Shown in pieces: positions 33,519 to 42,048 of a stretch of 64,000 nucleotides of DNA. Location of the stretch: the NCBI RefSeq assembly GCF_048553715.1, contig NZ_JBLZNC010000007.1:124001-188000 (forward strand). The letters run 5' to 3'. The notes under the pieces are model-generated. The model saw only the letters and a program-made list of their open reading frames with translations. It was not told the DNA's origin and searched no databases. A program made the translations under genes and the position numbers. This stretch comes from Sagittula sp048553715 (GTDB lineage: Bacteria; Pseudomonadota; Alphaproteobacteria; Rhodobacterales; Rhodobacteraceae). The stretch's first letter is position 1. Every line of letters starts with the position of its first letter.

Positions 33519-33548
33519 AAAGCCCCGCCCGCGCTGGCGGGGCTTTTT
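33519..33548 (+). terminator. Strong Rho-independent terminator after the PhoX gene
   Basis: The arms agccccgcc (33521-33529) and ggcggggct (33536-33544) are perfect complements with a six-base loop, followed by TTTTT and preceded by A residues. It lies 24 bases after the stop. Confidence 0.88.
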
Positions 33549-33662
33549 CGTATGGGGAAAATCCGTGAAAACGCCCGATATTGGGGTGATGTTGGTGCTG
33601 CGCCTTGCACGTCCCCCCTGTCGTCGCCTACATAGCGACCAACCAAACGCAAGGGAGGCCGT

Positions 33663-34892
33663 ATGCGCCGCGTCGTCGTTACAGGGCTGGGGGTCGTCTC
33701 CAGCATCGGGAACAATGCCGAGGAAGTCCTCGCCTCATTGAAGGCCGGGAAATCCGGGATCTCCGCATCCGAGCAGATGAAAGAACACGGGTTCCGCAGC
33801 CAGATCGCGGGCCAGTTGGATATCGATGTCAGCGAACACATCGACAAGCGCACGCTGCGCTTTATGGGGCCGGGTGCGGCCTATGCCCATATCGCGATGC
33901 AGCAGGCGATTGCCGATTCCGGACTGGAGCAAAGCGATATCGTCAATCCGCGCACAGGTCTGGTCGCAGGCTCGGGCGGGCCGTCCACCAGCGCGCTTTT
34001 GACCGCGCATCAGACGGTTCTGAAAACCGGCGCGACGAAACGTGTTGGCCCCTTTGCTGTGCCAAAGGCCATGTGCTCGACCGTGTCCGCGAACCTGTCG
34101 ACCGCCTTCCAGATCAAGGGCATCAACTATTCCATCACCTCGGCGTGCTCGACTTCGCTGCATTGCATCGGCAACGCGGCAGAGCAGATCATGATGGGCA
34201 AGCAGGACGTGATGTTTGCTGGTGGCGGTGAAGAGCTCGACTGGACCCTGTCGTGCCTGTTCGACGCGATGGGCGCGATGTCGTCCAAGTACAATGACAC
34301 ACCGGAAAAGGCCTCGCGTGCCTTTGATGCGGGCCGCGACGGGTTCGTGATCTCTGGCGGGGGCGGCATTGTCGTGCTCGAAGATCTGGAGCACGCCAAG
34401 GCGCGTGGGGCCAAGATCTACGCCGAGGTCACCGGCCTTGGCGCGACCTCGGATGGTGCCGACATGGTGGCCCCCTCGGGTGAGGGTGGCGAACGGGCGA
34501 TGCGTCTGGCGCTGTCGACCCTGCCGGAAGGCCGCAAGGTCAGCTATATCAACGCGCACGGGACATCGACGCCAGTCGGTGACGTGGGAGAGATCGAGGC
34601 GGTCCGCCGCGTCTTTGGTGACGGCAGCACGCCGCCTGTGTCCTCGACCAAATCGATGACGGGCCACAGCCAAGGGGCCACAGGCGCGCAAGAGGCGATC
34701 TATTGCCTGCTGGCGCTGGAGCATGATTTCATCATCCCGTCGATCAACGTGGAAACGCTGGATCCGGCGCTGAAACCTGCCGAGATTGCCACATCCTTGG
34801 TGGAAAACGCAGGTCTTGATTCCGTGATGACCAACTCCTTCGGCTTTGGGGGCACCAACGGCTCCATGGTCTTGTCCAAATTTGTCGAGTAA
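33663..34892 (+). CDS. fabB: 3-oxoacyl-ACP synthase I FabB
   Basis: This 409-residue condensing enzyme has the catalytic triad C162 (TSACSTSLHCIG), H299 (INAHGTSTPVGD) and H335 (KSMTGHSQGATG), with K330 also present. It elongates cis-3-decenoyl-ACP made by FabA and so commits carbon to unsaturated fatty acids. The ATG follows agggaggc. fabI begins 15 bases downstream, so the two form an operon ended by the terminator at 35722. Confidence 0.95.
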   Translation: MRRVVVTGLGVVSSIGNNAEEVLASLKAGKSGISASEQMKEHGFRSQIAGQLDIDVSEHIDKRTLRFMGPGAAYAHIAMQQAIADSGLEQSDIVNPRTGLVAGSGGPSTSALLTAHQTVLKTGATKRVGPFAVPKAMCSTVSANLSTAFQIKGINYSITSACSTSLHCIGNAAEQIMMGKQDVMFAGGGEELDWTLSCLFDAMGAMSSKYNDTPEKASRAFDAGRDGFVISGGGGIVVLEDLEHAKARGAKIYAEVTGLGATSDGADMVAPSGEGGERAMRLALSTLPEGRKVSYINAHGTSTPVGDVGEIEAVRRVFGDGSTPPVSSTKSMTGHSQGATGAQEAIYCLLALEHDFIIPSINVETLDPALKPAEIATSLVENAGLDSVMTNSFGFGGTNGSMVLSKFVE

Positions 34893-34907
34893 GGCGGAAC
34901 TGCGCAG

Positions 34908-35696
34908 ATGACGATTTCCTTGAAAGGCAAGCGTGGGCTTGTCATGGGTGTGGCGAACGAACGTTCGATCGCTTGGGGCATTGCAAAGGCATGCGCCGAC
35001 GCCGGGGCCGAACTGGCGTTCACCTATCAGGGCGAGGCATTCGGCAAGCGGCTTGAGCCGCTGGCCGCCTCGGTCGGGTCCGATTTCATGGTCGATGTGG
35101 ATGTGACGGACGAGGCATCGCTGGATGCGGCGTTCACCGCGTTGCAGTCCCGCTGGGACAAGCTGGATTTTGTGGTTCATGCGATTGCCTATTCGGACAA
35201 ATCCGAACTAACGGGCCGTATCCTCAACACCTCGCGCGAGAACTTCAAAAACTCGATGGATATCTCGGTCTACTCTTTCATCGATGTGGCCAAGCGCGCG
35301 CATCCGATGATGGCCGAGGGTGGCACCTTGCTGACGCTGACCTACATGGGGTCGACCCGCGTTACGCCGAATTACAACGTGATGGGTGTGGCCAAAGCTG
35401 CGTTGGAATCGACCACGCGCTATCTGGCCAATGATCTGGGCCCCGATGGCATTCGCGTGAATGCGATCAGCCCCGGACCGATGAAAACGCTGGCGGGCGC
35501 GGCCATTGGTGGGGCGCGCAAGACCTACAAGCACACCGACCAGAACGCGCCGCTTGGCTCCAACGCAACGTTGGAGGCCGTGGGCGGCACTGCTGTCTAT
35601 CTGATCTCCGACGCGGGGGCCTGCACGACGGGTGAAATCATTCGCGTGGACGGCGGGTATCACGTCTTGGGCATGCCGCAATACGATAACCTGTGA
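34908..35696 (+). CDS. fabI: Enoyl-ACP reductase (NADH) FabI
   Basis: This 262-residue short-chain dehydrogenase-type enzyme catalyses the last step of each fatty-acid elongation round. The NADH site GVANERSIAWGIAKA lies at residues about 14-28, and the FabI-type Y156-x6-K163 pair is in NYNVMGVAKAALE, with Y146 also conserved. It lies directly behind fabB. The GRILNTSRENF substrate-loop region is typical of FabI enzymes that are sensitive to triclosan-like inhibitors, though this cannot be judged from sequence alone. Confidence 0.95.
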   Translation: MTISLKGKRGLVMGVANERSIAWGIAKACADAGAELAFTYQGEAFGKRLEPLAASVGSDFMVDVDVTDEASLDAAFTALQSRWDKLDFVVHAIAYSDKSELTGRILNTSRENFKNSMDISVYSFIDVAKRAHPMMAEGGTLLTLTYMGSTRVTPNYNVMGVAKAALESTTRYLANDLGPDGIRVNAISPGPMKTLAGAAIGGARKTYKHTDQNAPLGSNATLEAVGGTAVYLISDAGACTTGEIIRVDGGYHVLGMPQYDNL

Positions 35697-35721
35697 TCTG
35701 AAGTTTTGTAAAAGTTGTCAG

Positions 35722-35759
35722 AAAAAGGCCCGAGGCATGCCATGCTTCGGGCCTTTTTT
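35722..35759 (+). terminator. Rho-independent terminator after fabI
   Basis: The sequence aaaaaggcccga (35722-35733) pairs with tcgggccttttt (35747-35758), giving a 12-pair stem with A and T runs on its flanks. The T-run is strong on the plus strand. The matching A-run would let it work in both directions. Confidence 0.85.
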
Positions 35760-35819
35760 GCGTCGAGTGTTGATGAAGCGTTAACGCCCGCACACCGACG
35801 GGCACCTTCAGGGGACAGG

Positions 35820-36260
35820 ATGATGACGCCGGATCAACAACTGCAACGCTCGATCATGTCAGACGGCAGCGCCGCAACGAAGCCGTCCAATGTGCCCAAT
35901 CCGCGCGATGCCAAACGCACCGAGCGGCGCAATCGCGCAGCCCGTTTCGGCTGGAAACTGCGCTTGGGGATCATGCTGGTCAGCCTGTCTGCCTCTGCGG
36001 CGATGATCTTTACCGAACAGGGGCGCGCAGCGCGGGCCGAGTTTCAGACCGCCATTCTGGACGTGATCAAAACCGAGCTTGAGGCGCGCCGCCCGCAACA
36101 GGCCGTGGCCGCTGCACCAGATGCCGGTGGTGATCCCGAACCCGCGCCGTCGGGGCCCACATGGATCAAGACAGACACCGGCGCTGCAGACACCCGCCCC
36201 AAAGTCAGCGCCATGCCGGAAAGCCGCGTCACCGTGCGCAGGTTGGGGCAAGACGGCTAA
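35820..36260 (+). CDS. Hypothetical single-pass membrane protein
   Basis: This 146-residue protein has a basic cytoplasmic head (KRTERRNRAARFGWKLR), one membrane helix (LGIMLVSLSASAAMIF, residues about 50-66), and an alanine/proline-rich periplasmic tail. The start is placed at the double ATG at 35820/35823 after gggacagg. Upstream codons fall in the fabI terminator. I do not recognise the family. It precedes a lipoprotein gene by 63 bases. Confidence 0.65.
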   Translation: MMTPDQQLQRSIMSDGSAATKPSNVPNPRDAKRTERRNRAARFGWKLRLGIMLVSLSASAAMIFTEQGRAARAEFQTAILDVIKTELEARRPQQAVAAAPDAGGDPEPAPSGPTWIKTDTGAADTRPKVSAMPESRVTVRRLGQDG

Positions 36261-36323
36261 ACCCTTGGCCCTGCAAGGGGTCGCGTGTTACCGATGACCC
36301 GTAAGCGGGCAAAGGGACACAGC

Positions 36324-36644
36324 ATGCGGGCACATTCAATGATGATCGGGGCGTTCTGTCTGTCCGGCTGCATGGCCACGACGCCGTCGGTGCAAGCGCC
36401 GCGTGACGATGGTGTGGCGCAACGGCTGGCGCTTGGCGCATCGCGGGCAGAGGCAGATCTGGCCTTCGGCACCGAGGCGGGATTTGAACGCAACCCGCAA
36501 AACTACGACGAATCCTGCGTCAGCAACGCTTACGGGGACGGGGCGGCCGGCCCGCGCTACGTGCACGCGCGGTTTCGCGGTGATGCTTTGGTGGCGCGGT
36601 CGGACGGCCACGGCGCCATCTGCACCTACGGGCTGTTGATCTAG
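36324..36644 (+). CDS. Small lipoprotein
   Basis: This 106-residue protein has a lipoprotein signal with lipobox LSGC (cysteine at residue 16: MIGAFCLSGCMATTPS). The mature part holds two more cysteines (ESCVSN and AICTYG), which could form a disulfide. A clear aaaggga site precedes the ATG. It probably sits in the inner or outer membrane facing the periplasm. The family is not recognised. Confidence 0.72.
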   Translation: MRAHSMMIGAFCLSGCMATTPSVQAPRDDGVAQRLALGASRAEADLAFGTEAGFERNPQNYDESCVSNAYGDGAAGPRYVHARFRGDALVARSDGHGAICTYGLLI

Positions 36645-36693
36645 GCGGAACGCCTGCGCGCAGGCTGCGTTGAGTGATCAAAGGAGAGCTTTG

Positions 36694-37368
36694 ATGACCC
36701 ATACGCTGACGCTGCAATCGATTTCACCCGTGACCCATGACACCTATCATCTGGTGTTCGACAAGCCGGACGGTTTCGATTTCACGCCGGGCCAAGCCAC
36801 GGACATGGCGCTGGACCGCGATGGCTGGCGCGATGAAAAGCGCCCCTTTACCTTCACCAGCCTGCCCTCCGAGGACACGCTGCAATTTGTTATCAAATCC
36901 TATCCGGATCATGACGGCGTCACCGAGCAGATTGCCGGGTTGAAGCCGGGCGATCAGGTGCTGGTGGATGACCCTTGGGGCGCGATCGAGGATAAGGGCG
37001 ACGGTGTCTTTGTCGCCGGTGGGGCGGGGGTGACGCCCTTTATCGCGGTCCTGCGCCAGAAACTGCAGCAGACCGGTTCGCTGTCCGGCAACACCTTGGT
37101 GTTCTCCAACCAGACTGAAAAGGACATCATCCTGCGCGAGGATTTCGACGCGATGCCGGGCCTCAAGGTGGTGTATACGGTCACGGATCAAGACGACAGC
37201 GATCTGGCGCGCGGCCGAATTGATGCCGAGTTCCTGAAATCTCACGTCGATGTGACAAGCGGCATGATTTACGTCTGCGGACCGGACGCGATGGTCGATG
37301 CCATCCCGCAAGAGCTTGCGAAGCTCGATGTTGCCGCCGACCGGATCGTAACTGAAGATCTGGACTGA
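36694..37368 (+). CDS. Ferredoxin/flavodoxin reductase-like FAD-binding oxidoreductase
   Basis: This 224-residue protein has the FNR fold. The FAD-binding R-x-F-T-F motif appears as KRPFTFTSLP (residues about 46-55), the NAD(P)-binding motif as VFVAGGAGVTPFIAVL, and the C-terminal signature as MIYVCGPDAMVDAI. No 2Fe-2S domain is attached, so it needs a separate electron carrier. An aaaggagag site supports the ATG at 36694. Its electron partner is not evident from the neighbours. Confidence 0.82.
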   Translation: MTHTLTLQSISPVTHDTYHLVFDKPDGFDFTPGQATDMALDRDGWRDEKRPFTFTSLPSEDTLQFVIKSYPDHDGVTEQIAGLKPGDQVLVDDPWGAIEDKGDGVFVAGGAGVTPFIAVLRQKLQQTGSLSGNTLVFSNQTEKDIILREDFDAMPGLKVVYTVTDQDDSDLARGRIDAEFLKSHVDVTSGMIYVCGPDAMVDAIPQELAKLDVAADRIVTEDLD

Positions 37369-37384
37369 TCCCGCGCGCGACCGC

Positions 37385-38254
37385 CTAGAACCACTGGCCG
37401 GGTTCCATCAGACCAAGATCCAGCAACTGGCGCGAGTGCCATTCAAACGGCACGGAATTGTGCCAGTGAAAGGTGCGAATATCAAAGGTGGAGCCCGGAT
37501 TGCGCTTTAGCGCCTTCGCCGTGCGGAACGACGCCACAGCCGCCGTCAGGTTGTTGTGCCACGGACAGGCGAAGGTGTTGTATTCCTCGTCCGAGAACGT
37601 GTGATCGTCGCGCAGCTGCAGGCCCGCTTTGGCGCGGAACAGCGAGATACGGTCGATCTTGCGCCGTTCGGGGGGGATGTGTTCCTCGTACCGCCAGCGC
37701 AGGCCGCCGTAGAAATCAAGCTGGCGGTCTTTGGGATGGTTGTCGTTTTCGGGGTCCGTGCGCGCCAGCGCATAGTAGCCCGACCGGTCAAGATGCGCGT
37801 CGTCCAGATCAACCGCCGTGGGTGTGGTGTCCAGATTGCTGGCATACAGGTCCACGACATAGGTCAGCATCGCATCTCGCCGCTCTTCGGTGTGGTAGCT
37901 GAGCATCTCCCCGATAGAGCGCGTCTCGCAGAACGGATAGAACAGATATTCGGCGTTGTAGCAGTAGAACATCCACTGCCCGACGGCGGCGGCGCTGATC
38001 GCATCGACAGCCCGCGGCACCGCGCCGTCGGCGGTGGGGTCATATGTGATGCGGATAACCTTGCCCACCAGATCGCCGGGCATATCGTAGCGGTCGTTCA
38101 CAAAGCACAAAACCTGCTTGAACCCGCAGTGGCGATGATGCCGCAGGGTGGTGGCCAGTTCGATCTCGTCCTCGGCAAAGATCAGGGCGATGGGCCCTTT
38201 GGCCAAGGCGTCGCGGCCGGTCTTGAGGAAGTCTTGTAAGCTGTTGTACTGCAT
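37385..38254 (-). CDS. Conserved hypothetical protein, possibly glycosyltransferase-like
   Basis: This 289-residue soluble protein has an N-terminal alpha/beta part (IALIFAEDEIELATTLRHHRHCGFKQVLCFVNDRYD) that resembles the start of GT-A glycosyltransferases, where a nucleotide-sugar site would form. The middle shows RRDAMLTYVVDLYASN and the end is rich in aromatics (TFHWHNSVPFEWHSRQLLDLG). A canonical DxD is not obvious; DLDDAHLD is the nearest. It is convergent with the reductase gene and divergent from miaB. The function is a guess based on general pattern only. Confidence 0.55.
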   Translation of the reverse strand: MQYNSLQDFLKTGRDALAKGPIALIFAEDEIELATTLRHHRHCGFKQVLCFVNDRYDMPGDLVGKVIRITYDPTADGAVPRAVDAISAAAVGQWMFYCYNAEYLFYPFCETRSIGEMLSYHTEERRDAMLTYVVDLYASNLDTTPTAVDLDDAHLDRSGYYALARTDPENDNHPKDRQLDFYGGLRWRYEEHIPPERRKIDRISLFRAKAGLQLRDDHTFSDEEYNTFACPWHNNLTAAVASFRTAKALKRNPGSTFDIRTFHWHNSVPFEWHSRQLLDLGLMEPGQWF

Positions 38255-38366
38255 CGGCCCGTTTCTTCTGCGGCTTTGGTAAAGAATCGATCAAAACGCC
38301 GCCCATTGCAAGCGGGGTAGGTTTTGCGCTATTGCCCGCCCTTGTTCCCCCGATCGGAGTCGTGTG

Positions 38367-39677
38367 ATGACCGCCAAGAAGCTCTACATCAAGACCTATG
38401 GCTGCCAGATGAACGTCTATGACAGCGAGCGCATGGCCGAAGCCATGGGCGGCGAGGGCTATGTCACCACCGACAGCCCCAATGATGCGGACATGATCCT
38501 GTTGAACACCTGCCACATCCGCGAGAAAGCGGCAGAGAAAGTGTATTCGGAACTTGGCCGCTACAAGGGATTGAAGGCGGATAAGCCCGAACTGAAAATC
38601 GGCGTCGCGGGCTGTGTGGCCCAGGCCGAGGGGGCAGAGATCATGCGCCGTCAGCCGATGGTCGATCTGGTCGTCGGGCCGCAGAGCTATCACAAGCTGC
38701 CGCAGCTGACCGCCCGTACCCACAACGGGGCCAAGGCGCTGGACACGGATTTCCCCGAAGAGGACAAGTTCGAACACCTCAAGGGGCGTCCCAAGGCAAA
38801 GCGTGGTCCGACTGCATTCCTGACGGTGCAGGAAGGCTGCGACAAGTTCTGCGCCTTTTGCGTTGTCCCCTACACGCGCGGTGCCGAAGTGTCCCGCCCT
38901 GCCGAGCGTGTTGTGCGCGAAGCGCAGGATCTGGTGGAGCGCGGCGTGCGCGAAATCACCCTGCTGGGTCAGAACGTCAACGCCTACCACGGGCATGATC
39001 GCGGCCTCGCTGGGTTGATCCGCGAATTGTCCAAGATCGACGAGCTCAAGCGCATCCGTTTTACCACGTCGCATCCCAACGACATGGATGACGATCTGAT
39101 CGCCGCGCATGGCGAATGCGAAAAGCTGATGCCCTATCTGCATCTGCCGGTGCAGGCGGGGTCTGACAAGATCCTCAAGCGCATGAACCGCCAGCACACC
39201 GCCGAAGAATACCTGAAGCTGATCGAACGTCTGCGCGCGGCGCGCCCCGACCTGCATATGTCTGGCGACTTTATCGTGGGCTTCCCCGAAGAGACCGAAG
39301 AGGATTTTCAGGCCACGATGGATCTGGTGACAGCGGTGGAATACGGCTCGGCGTTTTCGTTCAAGTATTCCGAGCGCCCCGGCACACCGGCAGCAGAGCG
39401 CCCGCAGGTTCCCGAGGATGAGAAAGACGACCGTTTGCAGCGCTTGCAGGCCTTGTTGGTCAAGCAACAGCGCGCCTTGCAGGACGCGATGGTCGGGCGT
39501 GACGTGCATGTGTTGTTCGAGAAAAGCGGCAGGCTTCCGGGCCAGATGGTCGGGAAATCCGAATACCTGCACGCGGTCCACGTACAGGCGGAGGGCATCA
39601 GCGCGGGCGATCTGCGCGCCGTGCGAATCGAATCCAGTGGTCCGAACAGCCTCAAAGGTGTTCTTCTGCCGTCTTAA
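38367..39677 (+). CDS. miaB: tRNA-2-methylthio-N6-isopentenyladenosine synthase MiaB
   Basis: This 436-residue radical-SAM methylthiotransferase has the N-terminal cluster cysteines C13, C49 and C83, and the radical-SAM triad C158, C162, C165 in CDKFCAFCVVPYTRG. The C-terminal TRAM domain (GRDVHVLFEKSGRLPGQMVGKSEYLHAV split) is also present. It methylthiolates i6A37 of tRNAs reading U-starting codons. The ATG at 38367 follows a GTG codon and a cggag site. In related genomes phoH follows directly. Here two envelope-protein genes lie between. Confidence 0.95.
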   Translation: MTAKKLYIKTYGCQMNVYDSERMAEAMGGEGYVTTDSPNDADMILLNTCHIREKAAEKVYSELGRYKGLKADKPELKIGVAGCVAQAEGAEIMRRQPMVDLVVGPQSYHKLPQLTARTHNGAKALDTDFPEEDKFEHLKGRPKAKRGPTAFLTVQEGCDKFCAFCVVPYTRGAEVSRPAERVVREAQDLVERGVREITLLGQNVNAYHGHDRGLAGLIRELSKIDELKRIRFTTSHPNDMDDDLIAAHGECEKLMPYLHLPVQAGSDKILKRMNRQHTAEEYLKLIERLRAARPDLHMSGDFIVGFPEETEEDFQATMDLVTAVEYGSAFSFKYSERPGTPAAERPQVPEDEKDDRLQRLQALLVKQQRALQDAMVGRDVHVLFEKSGRLPGQMVGKSEYLHAVHVQAEGISAGDLRAVRIESSGPNSLKGVLLPS

Positions 39678-39893
39678 CAGTGGCAGAGAAGCCTTTGTTG
39701 CCAAAGAAAATCGCGTTCAACGGGAATAAACACTACATCTAGTGGGAACTGTTTCCGAAAACGGTACAAAGACTGTGGATTTCTCCTTCCCTTAACGAAT
39801 GGAATCCTTAAACTGTTGTTTATAGTAAGTTTGCACGGTCCGCTGCCATTGGGCCGCTGCATGGGGGAAACACCAGTTTAAGGGACAGAGGCT

Positions 39894-40493
39894 GTGGCGA
39901 CACGCATCACCAAGGCCCTCGGCGCGGTTGCGCTGACAGCTCTCGCATGTTTGACAGTTGCCACACCGGCAGCTGCGGCAGGGGCCGAGTATAATAACGC
40001 ATTCATTTCTACACAGAACACCCGCACTGTTACGGGTGAACAGTATATTCCCGGCATTTGGGTTGATCCCGACGGTTGTGAACACTGGGTCATGGACGAT
40101 GGTGTCGAGGGCTATATGAGCCCCCACGTCGACCGCAAAGGCATTCCGAAATGTCACCGCGCCAACACCTGCGGCGTGATGAACACCGACCAGTTCTTTG
40201 CCACCGACAGCTACCGGATTTCCAAGGCCGGTCGCGCCCGTATCGCTGAATTCTTTCAGTCGGCAACGGCGGTTGGCTATGTGATCGCAGGTCACACCGA
40301 CAGCCGCGCCAGCGACGAATACAACATGAAGCTGTCCTACAACCGTGCTTTGGCCGTGGCCAAAGTGGCGCGCTCGGTCGGCGCAAACATCACCGACATT
40401 CGCGGTTTTGGTGAACGCATGCCCGTGGCCTCCAATGCGACCACAACCGGCATGGCGAAAAACCGTCGCGTCGAAATCATCTGCTTTCAGTAA
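39894..40493 (+). CDS. OmpA-family protein with an extra GIWVDPxGC module
   Basis: This 199-residue protein has a signal peptide (ALGAVALTALACLTVATPAAAA). A roughly 35-residue module follows (GIWVDPDGCEHWVMDD then GVEGYMSPHVDRKGIPKC), and then an OmpA peptidoglycan-binding domain (GYVIAGHTDSRASDEYNMKLSYNRA and MAKNRRVEI). GTG 39894 follows gggacagag. The D and R residues that bind diaminopimelate are present. It probably anchors in the periplasm. The module recurs in the next gene's product. The 216 bases upstream are AT-richer and presumably hold the promoter. Confidence 0.82.
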   Translation: MATRITKALGAVALTALACLTVATPAAAAGAEYNNAFISTQNTRTVTGEQYIPGIWVDPDGCEHWVMDDGVEGYMSPHVDRKGIPKCHRANTCGVMNTDQFFATDSYRISKAGRARIAEFFQSATAVGYVIAGHTDSRASDEYNMKLSYNRALAVAKVARSVGANITDIRGFGERMPVASNATTTGMAKNRRVEIICFQ

Positions 40494-40505
40494 GGGGACA
40501 GGATC

Positions 40506-40829
40506 ATGAAACTTGCGAAACTTGTCCTTGCGCTGTCTGCGGGCGTGATGGTTGCGGGCTGTGAATTCGGCGAAGGGCTCCGCGAATACGGCCCCGACAA
40601 ATCGGTGGACCGCGGCATTGACGCCGACGATCTGTCCGGTCTGCGCGCCGGGATCTGGGTTGACCCGAACGGCTGCGATCACTGGATCATCGACGACGGT
40701 GTCGAGGGATACCTGTCCCAGCGGCTTGATAAATTCGGCAAGCCGGTGTGTTCCGGTGTCGCACCGCCGACAGTCGCTGTGGGCGATTTCAAACAAGGCT
40801 CCACCAGCATCATCGGCGATCCGCTCTGA
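40506..40829 (+). CDS. Small lipoprotein sharing the GIWVDPxGC module
   Basis: This 107-residue lipoprotein has lipobox VAGC (cysteine at residue 19). A charged linker follows, and then GIWVDPNGCDHWIIDD and GVEGYLSQRLDKFGKPVC, nearly the same 35-residue module as in the OmpA-like protein upstream, including both cysteines. The two genes are 12 bases apart with good ribosome-binding sites, and a terminator ends the pair. They likely arose by partial duplication or domain sharing and may act together at the cell wall. Confidence 0.78.
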   Translation: MKLAKLVLALSAGVMVAGCEFGEGLREYGPDKSVDRGIDADDLSGLRAGIWVDPNGCDHWIIDDGVEGYLSQRLDKFGKPVCSGVAPPTVAVGDFKQGSTSIIGDPL

Positions 40830-40853
40830 TCTGAATGGGCCACAAGGTTCAAG

Positions 40854-40886
40854 GACGGCTGCCCCTATCGGGTCGCCGTCTTTTTT
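40854..40886 (+). terminator. Rho-independent terminator after the lipoprotein gene
   Basis: The outer arms gacggc (40854-40859) and gccgtc (40875-40880), with an inner tgccc/cgggt pairing, are followed by TTTTTT. It closes the ompA-like/lipoprotein operon. Confidence 0.85.
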
Positions 40887-41016
40887 ATGCGCAAATGCGT
40901 GTCGATCCGATGACAAATGCAGCATCACCCTTGCGTTGCATCTGCCAAACCGTCACCCTATCTGAGTAGGGAGCGAAGGCCCCACCGGTCTTTGCAGCAC
41001 GGCGCAGGAGAGCGTA

Positions 41017-41988
41017 TTGACCACTGGCCTTTTGACCGAAGCCATCTTGGAATTTCCCGACAACCGTTTGCTGATCGACCTCTGTGGCGAGTTCGACCGC
41101 AACCTGACAGACATAGAGGCCCGCACAGGGGTGCAGATTCTGCGCCGTGGCAACCAGCTTGCCGTGCATGGTCCCGAAGACACTGTCGCCCATGCGCGCG
41201 AGGTGCTTCAGGCGCTTTATGAGCGATTGGAAAACGGGCGCGAGGTGAATCGCGCCGACATCGACCGTGAATTCCGCCTGCAGGACCACGAAGAGCCTGA
41301 CGAACAGCTTGAAATGTTCACCGGCGGCAAGGTCGAGATCAAGACCCGCAAAAAGCTGATCGAGCCGCGCACCGACGCGCAAAAGGCCTATGTCCGCTCC
41401 TTGTTCGAGAACGAGATGGCCTTTGGCATCGGTCCTGCGGGGACGGGTAAGACCTATCTCGCGGTGGCCGTGGGTGTGAACATGCTGATCACCGGTGCCG
41501 TGGACAAGATCATCCTGTGTCGTCCCGCCGTGGAGGCGGGCGAACGGCTGGGCTTTTTGCCCGGTACGCAGGAGGAAAAGGTCGACCCCTACATGCAGCC
41601 CTTGCTGGATGCGCTGAATGACTTCCTGCCGGGCAAACAGCAGGCGAAAATGCGCGAGGAAAAGACCATCGAGATCGCGCCGCTGGCCTTTATGCGCGGG
41701 CGCACGCTGTCCAATGCCTTTGTCGTTCTGGACGAGGCGCAGAACGCGACCACCATGCAGATGAAGATGTTCCTGACCCGTCTGGGCGAGGGGTCTCGTA
41801 TGGTGATCACCGGCGACCGCACGCAGATTGACCTGCCGCGGGGCGTGCCCTCGGGGCTTGCGGATGCGGAACGGCTGCTCGATCACGTGCCGGGCATTTC
41901 GTTCAACTATTTCACCGGCAAGGATGTGGTGCGGCACCCGTTGGTCGCCGCGATCATCGAAGCCTACGAAAAGGACGCCGAGGCCTGA
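41017..41988 (+). CDS. phoH: PhoH-family ATPase
   Basis: This 323-residue protein has an N-terminal KH-like region and a P-loop ATPase domain with Walker A GPAGTGKTYLAVAVG (residues about 141-155) and Walker B FVVLDEAQNATTMQMKMFLTR. A TTG start at 41017 is proposed because caggag lies six bases upstream and homology begins there. PhoH-like proteins are linked to RNA metabolism and ribosome maturation, fitting the following ybeY. A striking 15-pair hairpin separates the two genes. Confidence 0.92.
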   Translation: MTTGLLTEAILEFPDNRLLIDLCGEFDRNLTDIEARTGVQILRRGNQLAVHGPEDTVAHAREVLQALYERLENGREVNRADIDREFRLQDHEEPDEQLEMFTGGKVEIKTRKKLIEPRTDAQKAYVRSLFENEMAFGIGPAGTGKTYLAVAVGVNMLITGAVDKIILCRPAVEAGERLGFLPGTQEEKVDPYMQPLLDALNDFLPGKQQAKMREEKTIEIAPLAFMRGRTLSNAFVVLDEAQNATTMQMKMFLTRLGEGSRMVITGDRTQIDLPRGVPSGLADAERLLDHVPGISFNYFTGKDVVRHPLVAAIIEAYEKDAEA

Positions 41989-42029
41989 GGTTCCGGCCTG
42001 ATCGCCAGGGGGCGGATCAGGCCGGAACC
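41989..42029 (+). other. 15-base-pair perfect hairpin between phoH and ybeY
   Basis: The arms ggttccggcctgatc (41989-42003) and gatcaggccggaacc (42015-42029) are exactly complementary around an 11-base loop. The left arm begins right after the phoH stop codon. No T-run follows. The structure could act as an mRNA processing or stability element or a weak attenuator. Whether it is repeated elsewhere in the genome is unknown. Confidence 0.7.
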
Positions 42030-42048
42030 ACCGCCTATGGGAGCAGAC

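Noticed and set aside
38040..39704. A 554-codon minus-strand frame opposite miaB
   Set aside because: MiaB on the plus strand has all cluster cysteines. The antisense reading has no motif or ribosome-binding site.
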